A stretch of DNA of 12,649 bases from CAZWCX01 sp964632945 (GTDB taxonomy: Bacteria; Planctomycetota; MHYJ01; WSZJ01; CAZWCX01): assembly GCA_964632945.1 (NCBI GenBank), contig CAZWCX010000172.1, positions 1-12,649 of the forward strand. Reading direction: 5' to 3'. Both the position numbers and the translations under genes were made by a program. Shown here piece after piece: positions 1 through 7,571 of this stretch (the stretch's first letter is position 1; every line of letters starts with the position of its first letter). Below the pieces are notes generated by a model that saw nothing but the letters and a program-made list of their open reading frames with translations, had not been told where the DNA came from and made no database searches.

Positions 1-176
1 ATGAGCATCGCGGCCAGGAGTCCCGTCTTCCTCGTCGATTCCTGCTTGTCGGGTGGCAGCTTCGCCACCAGGATGGCGATGAAGACGATGTTGTCGATGC
101 CGAGCACGATTTCCAGTGCGGTCAACGTGAACAACGCCACCAGGGCTTCACCCGTGAGCAGTGCCCCCCAGTCCAT
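1..176 (-). CDS. TerC-family integral membrane protein, N-terminal part (runs off left edge)
   Basis: Only the first 58 codons are inside the window. The ATG at 176-174 is preceded by GGAG about 12 bases upstream. The visible protein starts MDWGALLTGEALVALF and contains LEIVLGIDNIVFIAIL, the hydrophobic first helix with an embedded acidic residue and the GIDN motif typical of TerC/YoaE-type membrane proteins. It is followed by a loop with PPDKQ and then a second hydrophobic stretch. Members of this family are polytopic inner-membrane proteins linked to metal-ion homeostasis (manganese export in several bacteria, tellurite resistance by history). The gene begins 33 bp after the UbiB-like gene on the same strand, so it is probably the third gene of that operon. 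The family call rests on the motif; the substrate cannot be told from this fragment. Confidence 0.85.
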   Translation of the reverse strand, partial: MDWGALLTGEALVALFTLTALEIVLGIDNIVFIAILVAKLPPDKQESTRKTGLLAAML

Positions 177-209
177 GAATGCAACACTCCAATGTCGTAT
201 TCTCGCCCA

Positions 210-1814
210 TCAACTCCGCCCGATTCCACCCGAGCGGAGGATGGCGAAGAACAACATTCCCGCGAGAACGCCGGCGGCGGCCAGGCCGACCGCGCCGATC
301 CACTGTGCCATGCTGAAACTCCCGATCATCGTCCCTCCCGTGCTGCCGATCAGCGTGGAGGCACCGATGACGAGCGACGCGATGATCAGCCCGAGGGCGA
401 TCCGGTTGCTCGAGCGCCCGGTTTCGCGCACCGTGTGGTCGATTTCGGGCACGTCCACGTTCATCGTCAATTCACCGCGCCGCAGCCTTCCCAGGATCTG
501 TCGCAGGTCGCTCGGCAGCGTCCGGATGAGGGTGGCGTAGTCCTCGCCCGCCTCCAGCGCGAGGCGCGTGTACGCCTTCGGGTCCGACAGTCGCTTCAGG
601 TACTGCCGGAAGACGAACGGCTTGATCGCCTGGATCGGATCCAAAGAGGGGTCCAGGGTCCGCGCAATCCCATCGATGGTGGCCAGCGACTTCCCCATCA
701 AGAGGATGTCCGGCGGCACCACGACCTGATGCCGGCTGAACATCTCGAACAGGCTGGAGAAGAACTTGCCGAGGTCGATCGATGCCAGCGGCAGCGAATA
801 GTACCGCTCGATCAGGTCGATGCCGTCCGCCTTGAGGGCGCGCAGATCGACTTCGTCCCCGATCAACTCGAGTTTCTGGAACAGCTTGATGATCGTGTCC
901 ATGTCCTTCGTGATGACGCCGAGGAGCAGAACGAGGATGTCGTAGATGCGGTCCTCGTCCATCACCCCCATCATGCCGAAGTCGATGAGCGCGATGCGGT
1001 TTCCCGGCATGATGATGATGTTGCCGGGGTGCGGGTCGGCGTGGAAGAACCCGTGCACGAAGACCTGCGTGAAGACGAGATCGACGCCGTTGGCGGCGAT
1101 GACCTTGCGGTCGATCCCTTCCAGGGTCGGGTTCTCCATCAGTTTGCCGACCTTGGTGCCGAAGATCTGCTCCATCGTGAGCACCTTCTCCGTCGTGAGC
1201 GTCTCGTAGACGCGCAGCACGTAGAAGCGCTCGTCCCCCTGGAAATTCTGCGCGAACCTCCGAATGTGATACGCCTCGCGCGTGAAGTCGATCTCCTTCA
1301 GGATGGAGCGGTGGAATTCCTGCACGATCCCGGGAAGCTTGTAGGTCCGAACCTCGGGGACGTTCTGGTGGATCGCCTGGGCGAACTGGTGCAGGATGTC
1401 GAGGTCGGTCTGGATCACCCGCTCCAGGTTGGGGCGTTGGATCTTGATCACCACGCGATCGCCGCTCTTCAACTCCGCCTCGTGCACCTGGGCGATCGAG
1501 CCGGCCGCCAGCGGGGTCGGCGAGAAGCGGGTGAAGATCTCCTCGATCGGCTTCTTCAGCTCGCGCTCGACCTGCAGCCGGGCCTCTTCCAGGCTGAAGG
1601 GCGGAACCCGGTCCTGGAGCTTGCGCAATTCCAGCACCAGCGGCATCGGGATCAGGTCGGGACGGGTGGCGAGGATCTGGCCGAACTTGATGTAGGTGGC
1701 GCCCAGGTCCTCGATCACCATCCGGATGCGTTCGAAGGTGGTGAATTGCTCGAGGACCTCCCTCTCCTTGGAGCGATTCAGCCAGTTGCGCACCTGGGCG
1801 AGCGAGTCGTCCAC
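210..1814 (-). CDS. ABC1/AarF/UbiB family protein kinase-like protein
   Basis: This is an atypical kinase of the ABC1/UbiB family, membrane-associated proteins that support ubiquinone or other isoprenoid-lipid metabolism. From the GTG at 1814 the product has 534 residues. Visible motifs are the family-specific KFGQ (residues 43-46), the alanine-rich nucleotide loop LAAGSIAQVH (102-111), VIKIQRP with the likely ATP lysine K124, KEIDF (173-177), the catalytic HADPHPGN (258-265) and the metal-binding DFG (278-280). The last 60 residues hold two hydrophobic segments (about 472-492 and 504-525), the usual C-terminal membrane anchor. The phasin-like gene ends at 1985, upstream on the same strand. 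The true N-terminus is uncertain: the frame stays open and reads like the family for 39 more codons up to 1931 but lacks an ATG, GTG or TTG there (see the separate entry). Family assignment is firm; the lipid substrate is not. Confidence 0.93.
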   Translation of the reverse strand: MDDSLAQVRNWLNRSKEREVLEQFTTFERIRMVIEDLGATYIKFGQILATRPDLIPMPLVLELRKLQDRVPPFSLEEARLQVERELKKPIEEIFTRFSPTPLAAGSIAQVHEAELKSGDRVVIKIQRPNLERVIQTDLDILHQFAQAIHQNVPEVRTYKLPGIVQEFHRSILKEIDFTREAYHIRRFAQNFQGDERFYVLRVYETLTTEKVLTMEQIFGTKVGKLMENPTLEGIDRKVIAANGVDLVFTQVFVHGFFHADPHPGNIIIMPGNRIALIDFGMMGVMDEDRIYDILVLLLGVITKDMDTIIKLFQKLELIGDEVDLRALKADGIDLIERYYSLPLASIDLGKFFSSLFEMFSRHQVVVPPDILLMGKSLATIDGIARTLDPSLDPIQAIKPFVFRQYLKRLSDPKAYTRLALEAGEDYATLIRTLPSDLRQILGRLRRGELTMNVDVPEIDHTVRETGRSSNRIALGLIIASLVIGASTLIGSTGGTMIGSFSMAQWIGAVGLAAAGVLAGMLFFAILRSGGIGRS

Positions 1815-1931
1815 GCCGAGTCGGGTGACGACGTCGCCGAAGCCGTGCTTGATCAGGATGCCGAGGATGGAACGGGCGCGCTGCAGGTTGCGGTAGATCT
1901 GCGGGATGCGCGTGATGCTCTTGAGCGTGAC
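1815..1931 (-). other. Probable missing N-terminal part of the UbiB-like gene
   Basis: Read on the minus strand in the frame of the UbiB-like gene, this stretch encodes TLKSITRIPQIYRN, then LGILIKHGFGDVVTRLG. That closely resembles the start of UbiB-family proteins, where a basic YRN helix is followed by a KHGFGD segment. There is no in-frame ATG, GTG or TTG here or upstream as far as the preceding gene. An ATG at 1933-1931 follows an AAGGAGGG motif directly but lies one base out of frame and leads to a 26-codon dead end. One extra base just after that ATG would give a clean start. This could be a sequence error, a natural frameshift, or a non-standard start codon. Confidence 0.55.
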
Positions 1932-1984
1932 ATCCCTCCTTCGGGGAACGCGTGCCGCAGGACGGCCGCCCCCGGTCTGCCGGA

Positions 1985-2356
1985 TCAGGGCGTCTTGCCC
2001 GGACGCTTGCGCGCCCGGGGTCGCGCGGGGGCCTTCCGCAGTTGGTCGACCCGGTCGCGGAGACTTGCCACCTCCTCCCGAAGCGCCTGTACGCTCTCGG
2101 TGAGGGTCGTCACGTCGTCACGGCTCGGGAGGTTGGTGCGCTTGAGGACCTCCGCGGCGACGCGTTCGATCCAGCCGCCGGCCCGGTCCACAACCTGCGA
2201 ACGCGCGCGCCGGAGCGTCTCCACGGCCTCATGGCGGAGCCGGTCCGCCTCCGGGCCATGGACGTCGGCATCCTTGATGAGCGCCTCGACGATCTCCTCG
2301 ATCCCCTTTTCGGTGCTCAGGAGGAGGTCGAGTGCATCGACGATCAGCTTGTTCAT
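1985..2356 (-). CDS. Phasin family / polyhydroxyalkanoate granule-associated-like protein
   Basis: The product is a 123-residue, mostly helical protein starting MNKLIVDALDLLLSTEKG. The start at 2356 is chosen because GGAGCAGGGGA lies just upstream and because the longer reading frame up to 2563 adds arginine-rich sequence that overlaps the promoter. The N-terminal half is an amphipathic helix region. A segment KRTNLPSRDDV (about 74-84) precedes a heptad-patterned coiled coil (about 85-108), and the protein ends in a basic tail (KAPARPRARKRPGK). This layout matches small PhaF/PhaI-like phasins, which coat storage granules or act as coiled-coil adaptors, and small phasin genes are often found next to UbiB-like genes. 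It is the first gene after the promoter at 2387-2416. A role in granule binding is inferred; no PHA synthase gene is present in the window. Confidence 0.75.
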   Translation of the reverse strand: MNKLIVDALDLLLSTEKGIEEIVEALIKDADVHGPEADRLRHEAVETLRRARSQVVDRAGGWIERVAAEVLKRTNLPSRDDVTTLTESVQALREEVASLRDRVDQLRKAPARPRARKRPGKTP

Positions 2357-2386
2357 CCGGTCCCCTGCTCCGCGACATTCGCGGGA

Positions 2387-2416
2387 ATCATAGGAGCGGG
2401 GCGGTCGGGAAGTCAA
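2387..2416 (-). promoter_or_regulatory. Sigma70-type promoter of the phasin-UbiB-TerC operon
   Basis: On the minus strand TTGACT (2416-2411) is followed after 18 bp by TATGAT (2392-2387). The -10 box lies about 30 bp before the start codon of the phasin-like gene, a sensible position for a short leader. Both boxes match the consensus at five of six bases. Confidence 0.7.
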
Positions 2417-2650
2417 CCGAATGGCCGTTACTTTTTTTCGCCCGTTACGATTCGAAGCGCCGCCCCGGGGTTCGATGGCGGTCGAGGCGCTCCCCTCCGA
2501 TCCGGCCAAGTCCCGACGCCGAGCCGGGTACGGGGCAATCCGAAGCCGACCTCCCGAAGGCACGAGGCGTGCATCCGGCCTGGGGGCGGCCGGCGTCCGG
2601 CCACCATGGGTAGCGCCGGCCGCGCGTGAGGACTTTCGAGGAGGTCAGCC

Positions 2651-3835
2651 ATGACACGGGAAGACATTGCTTCAAGCCTCCTGCTCGGAGGATTGGCGCT
2701 GGGATTGTGGTGGACGTCCGCGACCGCCCGGACCCCCTCCGACGCCTGGGGCGAAATGGATCCTCCGGGACGAGTCTCGGATCGCGTCGCGGCCCCGTTT
2801 CGGGCGGGACCCCATGCGTTTCGCATGTCGGTCCCGGCGGGATGGGCGTGGGTGATTGCCGAAAGCAGGGCGATCGGGCAGGACGGCTGGCGGCCCTTGG
2901 GGCGGTTTTCGATCGGGTCCCGCGCCCCCCGCGGAGGAGACGTTCCGGCGGAGAAGGATGCGGCGTCCGGGTCGCCCCCCCCGCCCGACGCGGCGAAGGA
3001 ATCGATCCCGGGGCACGTCGAGGTTGCGTGGCGCCGACTTCCCCGGGAGGTCCGGGTCGAGGACTGGCTGGAGTTTGAACTCCAGCGCACGCGCCGATCG
3101 GTGACCCGCCTTCGCCCGGCGGAGGGTCGCCGTCCGCGCCTGGCGGTGGCCGAGACCTGGATCGGAGAGGGACCGGCGGCCCGCCCCGGCGTCCTCGCCT
3201 TGTTCAAGCTGGGCGACCGCCTGTACAGGCTGGATGCCCATGGAGTCCCGGGTGACGGGGCGGAAGGCCGGAGCATCCTTCTCGACGCCGTGATGTCGTT
3301 CCAGCCGATCGGCCCGATCGACACCGGGTGCGCGGAATCACTCTCCGTCTGGCGCCCGCTCATCGGGGAACCCCTGACCGTACGCTATCCGGCCGGTTGG
3401 GATCGCGCGGAGGCCTTTCGGTGGCAGGGCCGGCCCGCGCTGGACTTACGCTCCCGCGGCGGCGGGGAACGCCCCCCGCGACTCCTGCTCTGCGCACTCG
3501 ACCCCAAGGCGGTCGAGGAGGAAACGCTGGGAGCCCGGATCGACGAACTGCTGGCCATGATGGAGGAACGGGACCCGGGGCTGGGGGTCGCGGGAGCGCG
3601 CGTCCGCGCAGACCACGACAGTGGGACGGACCGAATGCCCGGACCGGGTCGCCTGAGGATTCTGGCCGGCTCGAGAAACGGGCGCCCCTGGGAAATCCGG
3701 GTGCGGATTCTTCGTGGGAAGGACACCGCCCTCGGGATCGTGGTCCTGGGTCCCGAACGGGAATCGGACGCGGAGACGTGGATGGTCCAGCGCGCCGCCT
3801 TCGACGTCGTCGCGGACCTGGCGCGTGAAGAGTAA
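2651..3835 (+). CDS. Exported protein of unknown function with two similar halves
   Basis: I do not recognise this 394-residue protein. The ATG at 2651 sits seven bases after GAGGAGG, a strong ribosome binding site. Residues 1-26 look like a signal peptide (charged MTRED, hydrophobic LLLGGLALGLWW, then ATA before the probable cut). The mature part has two related-looking segments. One begins near residue 58 with FRMSVPAGW, the other near 243 with TVRYPAGW; each is followed by alternating beta-like sequence with conserved Trp and Gly. A proline/acid-rich stretch (about 95-120) lies in the first half. The repeated 'PAGW' pattern recalls secreted beta-rich domains in which a protein is scored for the damage or fit of one short peptide, but no family can be named. 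The gene lies alone between a divergent operon and the topoisomerase VI operon. Its 3' end (TAA at 3833-3835) is 57 bp before the next promoter. Codon pattern and the strong RBS support it as real. Confidence 0.8.
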   Translation: MTREDIASSLLLGGLALGLWWTSATARTPSDAWGEMDPPGRVSDRVAAPFRAGPHAFRMSVPAGWAWVIAESRAIGQDGWRPLGRFSIGSRAPRGGDVPAEKDAASGSPPPPDAAKESIPGHVEVAWRRLPREVRVEDWLEFELQRTRRSVTRLRPAEGRRPRLAVAETWIGEGPAARPGVLALFKLGDRLYRLDAHGVPGDGAEGRSILLDAVMSFQPIGPIDTGCAESLSVWRPLIGEPLTVRYPAGWDRAEAFRWQGRPALDLRSRGGGERPPRLLLCALDPKAVEEETLGARIDELLAMMEERDPGLGVAGARVRADHDSGTDRMPGPGRLRILAGSRNGRPWEIRVRILRGKDTALGIVVLGPERESDAETWMVQRAAFDVVADLAREE

Positions 3836-3891
3836 GGCCAGCGCGGGCGGAGCCGGCGCGGGCGGGAGCGGAATGCCGGGAGCGCAAGGAG

Positions 3892-3919
3892 TTGACAACG
3901 TCAAGTCTGCTGCTATGAT
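3892..3919 (+). promoter_or_regulatory. Strong sigma70-type promoter of the topoisomerase VI operon, with inverted repeat over the -35 box
   Basis: TTGACA (3892-3897) and TATGAT (3914-3919) are separated by 16 bp; the -35 box is a perfect consensus match and the -10 box matches at five of six. Transcription would start near 3926, about 60 bp before the top6B start. The bases TTGAC-AAC-GTCAA (3892-3904) form a perfect 5-bp inverted repeat covering the -35 box, which might be a repressor site. The local sequence is clearly less GC-rich than its surroundings. Confidence 0.75.
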
Positions 3920-3987
3920 ACGCGGGTTCATCGGCGCCAATGGAACGCGCCACACACGTCCTGCCGCGGTCGGCAGGGAGGATCCGC

Positions 3988-6006
3988 ATGAAGCGATCAG
4001 GTACGAAATCGGGAGGCAAGCGCAAGGTGGCCGCAGGCAAGACCGAATCCGGGAAGAGCTCCACTGCACCGGAACCGACCACGCCCCCTTCCGCCGCCGG
4101 CGCTCCGGCCGGATCGGATGCCCCGCCGGCGCCGCCGGCACCCACGCGAGTCTCGGCCCCGAGCGCCGGCAGTGCGCGCGAAGCGGTGGCGCATCGCCTG
4201 GCATCGCAGCAACGCGAAATCTCCGTGTCCGAGTTCTTCGCGAAGAACCGTCACCTCCTCGGCTTCGACAACCCGCGCAAGGCCCTTCTGACCGCGGTCA
4301 AGGAAGCCGTCGACAACTCCCTCGATGCCTGCGAGGAAGCCCGGGTCCTGCCCGACCTCCTCGTGGTCATCAAGGAAATCGCGGAAGACCGCTTCCGCAT
4401 GATCGTCGAGGACAACGGCCCGGGCATCGTGAAGGCGCAGATCCCCAAGGTCTTCGGCAAGCTGCTCTACGGTTCCAAGTTCCACACCCTGAAGATGAGC
4501 CGTGGCCAGCAGGGGATCGGAATCTCCGCCGCCGGGCTCTACGGCCAGTTGACCACGGGCTCGCCCGTGACGATCACGTCCCGCATCAGCCCCAACAAGC
4601 CGGCGCACTATTTCGTCATCCATATCGACACGGTCAAGAACCAACCGGACGTCCTCAAGGACGAGGAAGTCGCCTGGGACAAGCCCCACGGGACGCGGGT
4701 GGAAATCGAGATGACGGGGAAGTACCAGAAGGGCGCCCGCTCGATCGACGAATACCTGTATGCGACCGCCATCGCCAACCCACACGCGGAGATCACCTAC
4801 CATGCGCCCGACGGCGCCCAGTCGGTGTACCGCCGGGCGGTGAACGAGTTGCCGCCGCTGCCGAAGGTGATCCAGCCGCACCCCTACGGGGTGGAACTCG
4901 GCGTCCTGCAACGGCTGCTGAAGACCACCAAGGCGCGCAACATCCGCAGCTTCTTCACGTCGGAATTCTGCCGCGTCAGCCCGCGCATCGCCGACGAAAT
5001 CCTCACCCTCGCCATGGTGAAGCCGAACTCCCGACCCGCCAACGTCGGCCGCGCGGAATCGGAGCGCATCCACGCCGCCATCCCCAAGGTCAAGATCATC
5101 GCCCCCCCCTCCGACTGCGTGATCCCGATCGGAGAGGAGCAGATCATTCAGGGCCTTCGCATGGTGGTCCCGGAGGCGGTCTTCTACACGGCGGTCACCC
5201 GCTCCCCGGCGGTCTACCGCGGACACCCCTTCCTCTGCGAGGCCGGGATCGCCTACGGCGGCAAACTGCCCCCCGAAGATCTGGTCGGGCTCTATCGCCT
5301 CGCCAATCGGGTCCCGCTCCTCTACCAACAATCGGCCTGCGGCATCACCCAGGCGGTCCTGGACACTTCCTGGAAGAACTACGGCCTCCAGCAGTCGCGC
5401 GGCGCCCTGCCCGCCGGTCCGGCCGTTCTGATGGTCCACATGGCCTCCGTCTGGGTTCCGTTCACCTCCGAAAGCAAGGAGGCGATCGCCGACTACCCGG
5501 AAATCGAGAAGGAAATCCGGCTCGTGCTGCAGGAGTGCGGACGGCGCCTGTCGACCTTCATCCGCAAGCGTGAACACGCCGCGTATGCCGCCAAGCGCGC
5601 CAGCCAATTCGAGCTCTACTCCGGACTCCTCGCCTGGTCGCTCAAGACGCTCACGGGCAAGCCGGAGAAGACCATCCAGGAATCGATCCTGACCATCGCC
5701 AAGCGCGACCTGGCCAAGAACCCGGTGCCGGAACCGCCGAAACTCGAGGAAGTGAAGGGCCTCGTGGTGGAGCATACCCCCGCGCCCGGGTCGGAGTCCG
5801 CAGCCGGGGCGGCAGCGGCGGCTCCGGCGGGGACGACCGCGACCGCCGGCCCGAACGCTGCCGCGAGCCCGCCGGCGGCCGCCGGCTCGTCGACTCGACC
5901 GGAATCGCCGGCGAAGTCGCGCGGCAAGCGGCCTCCCTCCCCCGCGAAATCGGAATCCGCGGCCGCCCCCCCTTCGACCCGAAAACCCGCTCCCAGGAAA
6001 CGGTAG
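3988..6006 (+). CDS. top6B: DNA topoisomerase VI subunit B (GHKL ATPase)
   Basis: This is the ATPase subunit of the type IIB topoisomerase, which passes one DNA duplex through a double-strand break to relax and unlink DNA. The ATG at 3988 follows GGGAGGA at good spacing, giving 672 residues; an upstream ATG at 3940 lacks such a site. Residues 80-200 carry the GHKL ATP site: EAVDNSLD (106-113, E106 and N110), EDNGPGI (141-147), KLLYGSKF (158-165) and GQQGIGIS (173-180). Residues about 300-345 fit the helix-two-turn-helix insert (LKTTKARNIRSFF, then FCRVSPRIADEIL). The transducer domain follows, with ANRVPLLYQQSACG (439-452) and SWKNYGL (461-467), whose K463 is the likely switch lysine. The core is a full-length match to the archaeal family. 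Unusual are an N-terminal tail of about 60 residues and a C-terminal tail (about 597-672) rich in Ala, Pro, Ser and Lys, with two SPAK motifs. It forms an operon with top6A 15 bp downstream. Confidence 0.97.
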   Translation: MKRSGTKSGGKRKVAAGKTESGKSSTAPEPTTPPSAAGAPAGSDAPPAPPAPTRVSAPSAGSAREAVAHRLASQQREISVSEFFAKNRHLLGFDNPRKALLTAVKEAVDNSLDACEEARVLPDLLVVIKEIAEDRFRMIVEDNGPGIVKAQIPKVFGKLLYGSKFHTLKMSRGQQGIGISAAGLYGQLTTGSPVTITSRISPNKPAHYFVIHIDTVKNQPDVLKDEEVAWDKPHGTRVEIEMTGKYQKGARSIDEYLYATAIANPHAEITYHAPDGAQSVYRRAVNELPPLPKVIQPHPYGVELGVLQRLLKTTKARNIRSFFTSEFCRVSPRIADEILTLAMVKPNSRPANVGRAESERIHAAIPKVKIIAPPSDCVIPIGEEQIIQGLRMVVPEAVFYTAVTRSPAVYRGHPFLCEAGIAYGGKLPPEDLVGLYRLANRVPLLYQQSACGITQAVLDTSWKNYGLQQSRGALPAGPAVLMVHMASVWVPFTSESKEAIADYPEIEKEIRLVLQECGRRLSTFIRKREHAAYAAKRASQFELYSGLLAWSLKTLTGKPEKTIQESILTIAKRDLAKNPVPEPPKLEEVKGLVVEHTPAPGSESAAGAAAAAPAGTTATAGPNAAASPPAAAGSSTRPESPAKSRGKRPPSPAKSESAAAPPSTRKPAPRKR

Positions 6007-6021
6007 GAGAACCTGACGGAC

Positions 6022-7131
6022 ATGAAGATCAAGTCCGAGATCGACCGCAAGACGTCCAAGAAGCTCGAACAACTGGGCCAGAAAGCGGTGACCGACCTTC
6101 TGCGCCTGCGCAATCCCAAGGTGGAAGTGCCCCTGCGCACCCTCGGGAACGTCAAGTTCAACGAGGCCAAGAAGATCATCGAGATGGGGGATGAGGTCCA
6201 GGAGCGCAGCTACTTCAACCTGTCGATGGCCAAACGCTTCATGCAGACCTACCTCGTCGCCGCGCAGATCCAGGATAAGTTGATCAAGGACGGGAAGAGC
6301 ACGTCGATCCGCGACCTCTTCTACATGTGCAAGGTCCCGGTCGTGCCCAAATCGGCCGAAGAAGCCTTCTCCGAGCAGTCGGAATCGGATCCGATCATCG
6401 AAGACCTCGAGGTCACCGTAGACTCCCTGCGCGAGGAACTGCACCTTCACGCCGACAACAAGGGCTCACTGGTCGGCGAGATCACGATTGTCGACTCGGG
6501 CGACACCATCGATGCCCGGCGAATGGGCAGCGGGGGCTGGGCGGTCCCCTCCATCGTCGAGCCCAATATCGTGCAGTTCAAGAAATGCGACGCCAAATAC
6601 ATCCTCCTCGTCGAGAAGGCCGCCATGTGGCGGCGCCTCAACGAGGACAAGTACTGGCAGCGACACAAGTGCATCCTGCTCCACGGTCAGGGCCAGCCTC
6701 CCCGGGGCGTCCGCCGGCTCCTGCACCGCATGGTCAACGAGTTGAAACTGCCGCTCTTCGTTCTCGTCGACAACGACCCCTGGGGGTACTACATCTACTC
6801 CGTGATCAAGCAGGGGAGCATCAACCTGGCCTACGAGAGTCAGCGCATGGCCGTCCCGCAAGCGCGGTTCGTCGGGCTGAGTTCGTTCGACATGGAGAAG
6901 TTCGAGCTTCCTCCCAATGTCGCGTTGAAACTGAAAGACGAGGACGTCGACCGCGCCAAGCAATTGCTGGAGTATCCGTGGTTCCAGAAGAAAGAATGGC
7001 AGAAGGAAATCCGCCACATGCTCAAGCTGGGCGTGAAGCTCGAACTCGAAGCGCTGAGCAACAAGATGCTCACCTTTGCGACCGACGTCTACCTTCCCAA
7101 GAAGATGAAGGACAAGGACTGGCTCGACTGA
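6022..7131 (+). CDS. top6A: DNA topoisomerase VI subunit A (Spo11-like DNA-cleaving subunit)
   Basis: This 369-residue protein is the catalytic subunit that cuts both DNA strands and stays covalently bound through a tyrosine; it is homologous to the meiotic protein Spo11. The 5Y-CAP (winged-helix) domain contains STSIRDLFYMCK, in which Y101 is the expected active-site tyrosine. The Toprim domain follows, with YILLVEKAAMWRRL (193-206; metal ligand E198) and LFVLVDNDPWGYYIYSVIK (245-263; metal ligands D250 and D252). Then come INLAYESQ and the LGVKLELEALSN segment near the C-terminus, both typical of Top6A. All catalytic residues are kept and the length equals that of archaeal Top6A, so the enzyme should be active. 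The ATG at 6022 has GGAGA overlapping the top6B stop codon. The 15-bp spacing indicates co-transcription and coupled translation with top6B, in the gene order (B then A) also seen in archaea. Confidence 0.97.
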   Translation: MKIKSEIDRKTSKKLEQLGQKAVTDLLRLRNPKVEVPLRTLGNVKFNEAKKIIEMGDEVQERSYFNLSMAKRFMQTYLVAAQIQDKLIKDGKSTSIRDLFYMCKVPVVPKSAEEAFSEQSESDPIIEDLEVTVDSLREELHLHADNKGSLVGEITIVDSGDTIDARRMGSGGWAVPSIVEPNIVQFKKCDAKYILLVEKAAMWRRLNEDKYWQRHKCILLHGQGQPPRGVRRLLHRMVNELKLPLFVLVDNDPWGYYIYSVIKQGSINLAYESQRMAVPQARFVGLSSFDMEKFELPPNVALKLKDEDVDRAKQLLEYPWFQKKEWQKEIRHMLKLGVKLELEALSNKMLTFATDVYLPKKMKDKDWLD

Positions 7132-7571
7132 GATCGGCCCTATCGCCCCGGGAATCCCCGGGTGCGGAATCCCGCTCCCGGGACCGGCCGCCCCCCGGGC
7201 TCGGGTCGCGGAAGGCACGACCTCGGCCCCGGACGCCCCACCTCGATTCGTCTCGGCCGTCCTGCGACCTGGGGATAGCCCGCTTCGCCACCCGGTACCC
7301 GGTCCCTTCCGACCGCCCGGTCCGTCGGGTGCGGCGATTCGTCCACCGGATGCCATGCACGCTCGATGGAGCGTGACGCTCCTCGGATCGAATTCGGCTC
7401 TTCGTGAACCCCGGGCGGGAGTTCGAACCATCATCCGGTGGGGTATCCGAGGCGGCCATCCCGGCTGTCGTTCGCCCGCTCCGTCGCTCGCCCGCTCCGC
7501 AGCTACCTCCCCACCGCACGACATCGGTTGCAACCCCGAGGCGCAACGTCACTCCGCTGCCCCGAGGCCGC
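7132..7571. other. Gene-free GC-rich stretch between convergent genes
   Basis: This 440-bp stretch lies between the end of top6A and the end of the minus-strand gene at 7572-7994. The open frames crossing it are arginine/proline/serine-rich and lack good start sites, so I see no gene. It holds several short inverted repeats, the clearest at 7358-7375, but no T-rich terminator tail. An 8-bp inverted repeat at 7381-7388/7445-7452 was considered as a tRNA acceptor stem and rejected. Confidence 0.6.
7358..7375. repeat. Short perfect hairpin between convergent genes
   Basis: CACGCTC and GAGCGTG form a 7-bp perfect stem around the loop GATG, with no run of T on either side. It may help end transcription from either convergent gene, but it could also be chance in such GC-rich sequence. 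Confidence 0.35.

Noticed and set aside
192..2393. 733-codon open frame on the plus strand.
   Set aside because: It is antisense to the UbiB-like and phasin-like genes, which have clear motifs. Its product is rich in His, Asp, Arg and Gln as expected for a mirror frame in GC-rich DNA.
2425..2448. Direct repeat CCGTTAC spaced 17 bp around a run of seven T, between the divergent genes.
   Set aside because: A 7-bp repeat is too short to claim a regulatory site, and no matching promoter for the 2651 gene could be placed around it.
2588..2602. GGCCGG-CGT-CCGGCC hairpin upstream of the gene at 2651.
   Set aside because: Short GC-only stems of this kind are expected often in such GC-rich sequence, and there is no T-rich tail or other context.
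3997..6450. 817-codon open frame on the minus strand.
   Set aside because: It is antisense to the topoisomerase VI genes; composition is typical of a shadow frame and no domain is recognisable.
7381..7452. Possible tRNA: an 8-bp inverted repeat 72 bp apart end to end, with a TTCGAA sequence inside.
   Set aside because: On neither strand does the TTCGAA lie in a paired T-arm at the right distance from the acceptor stem, and no anticodon arm is apparent. An 8-bp match is plausible by chance in this GC-rich stretch.
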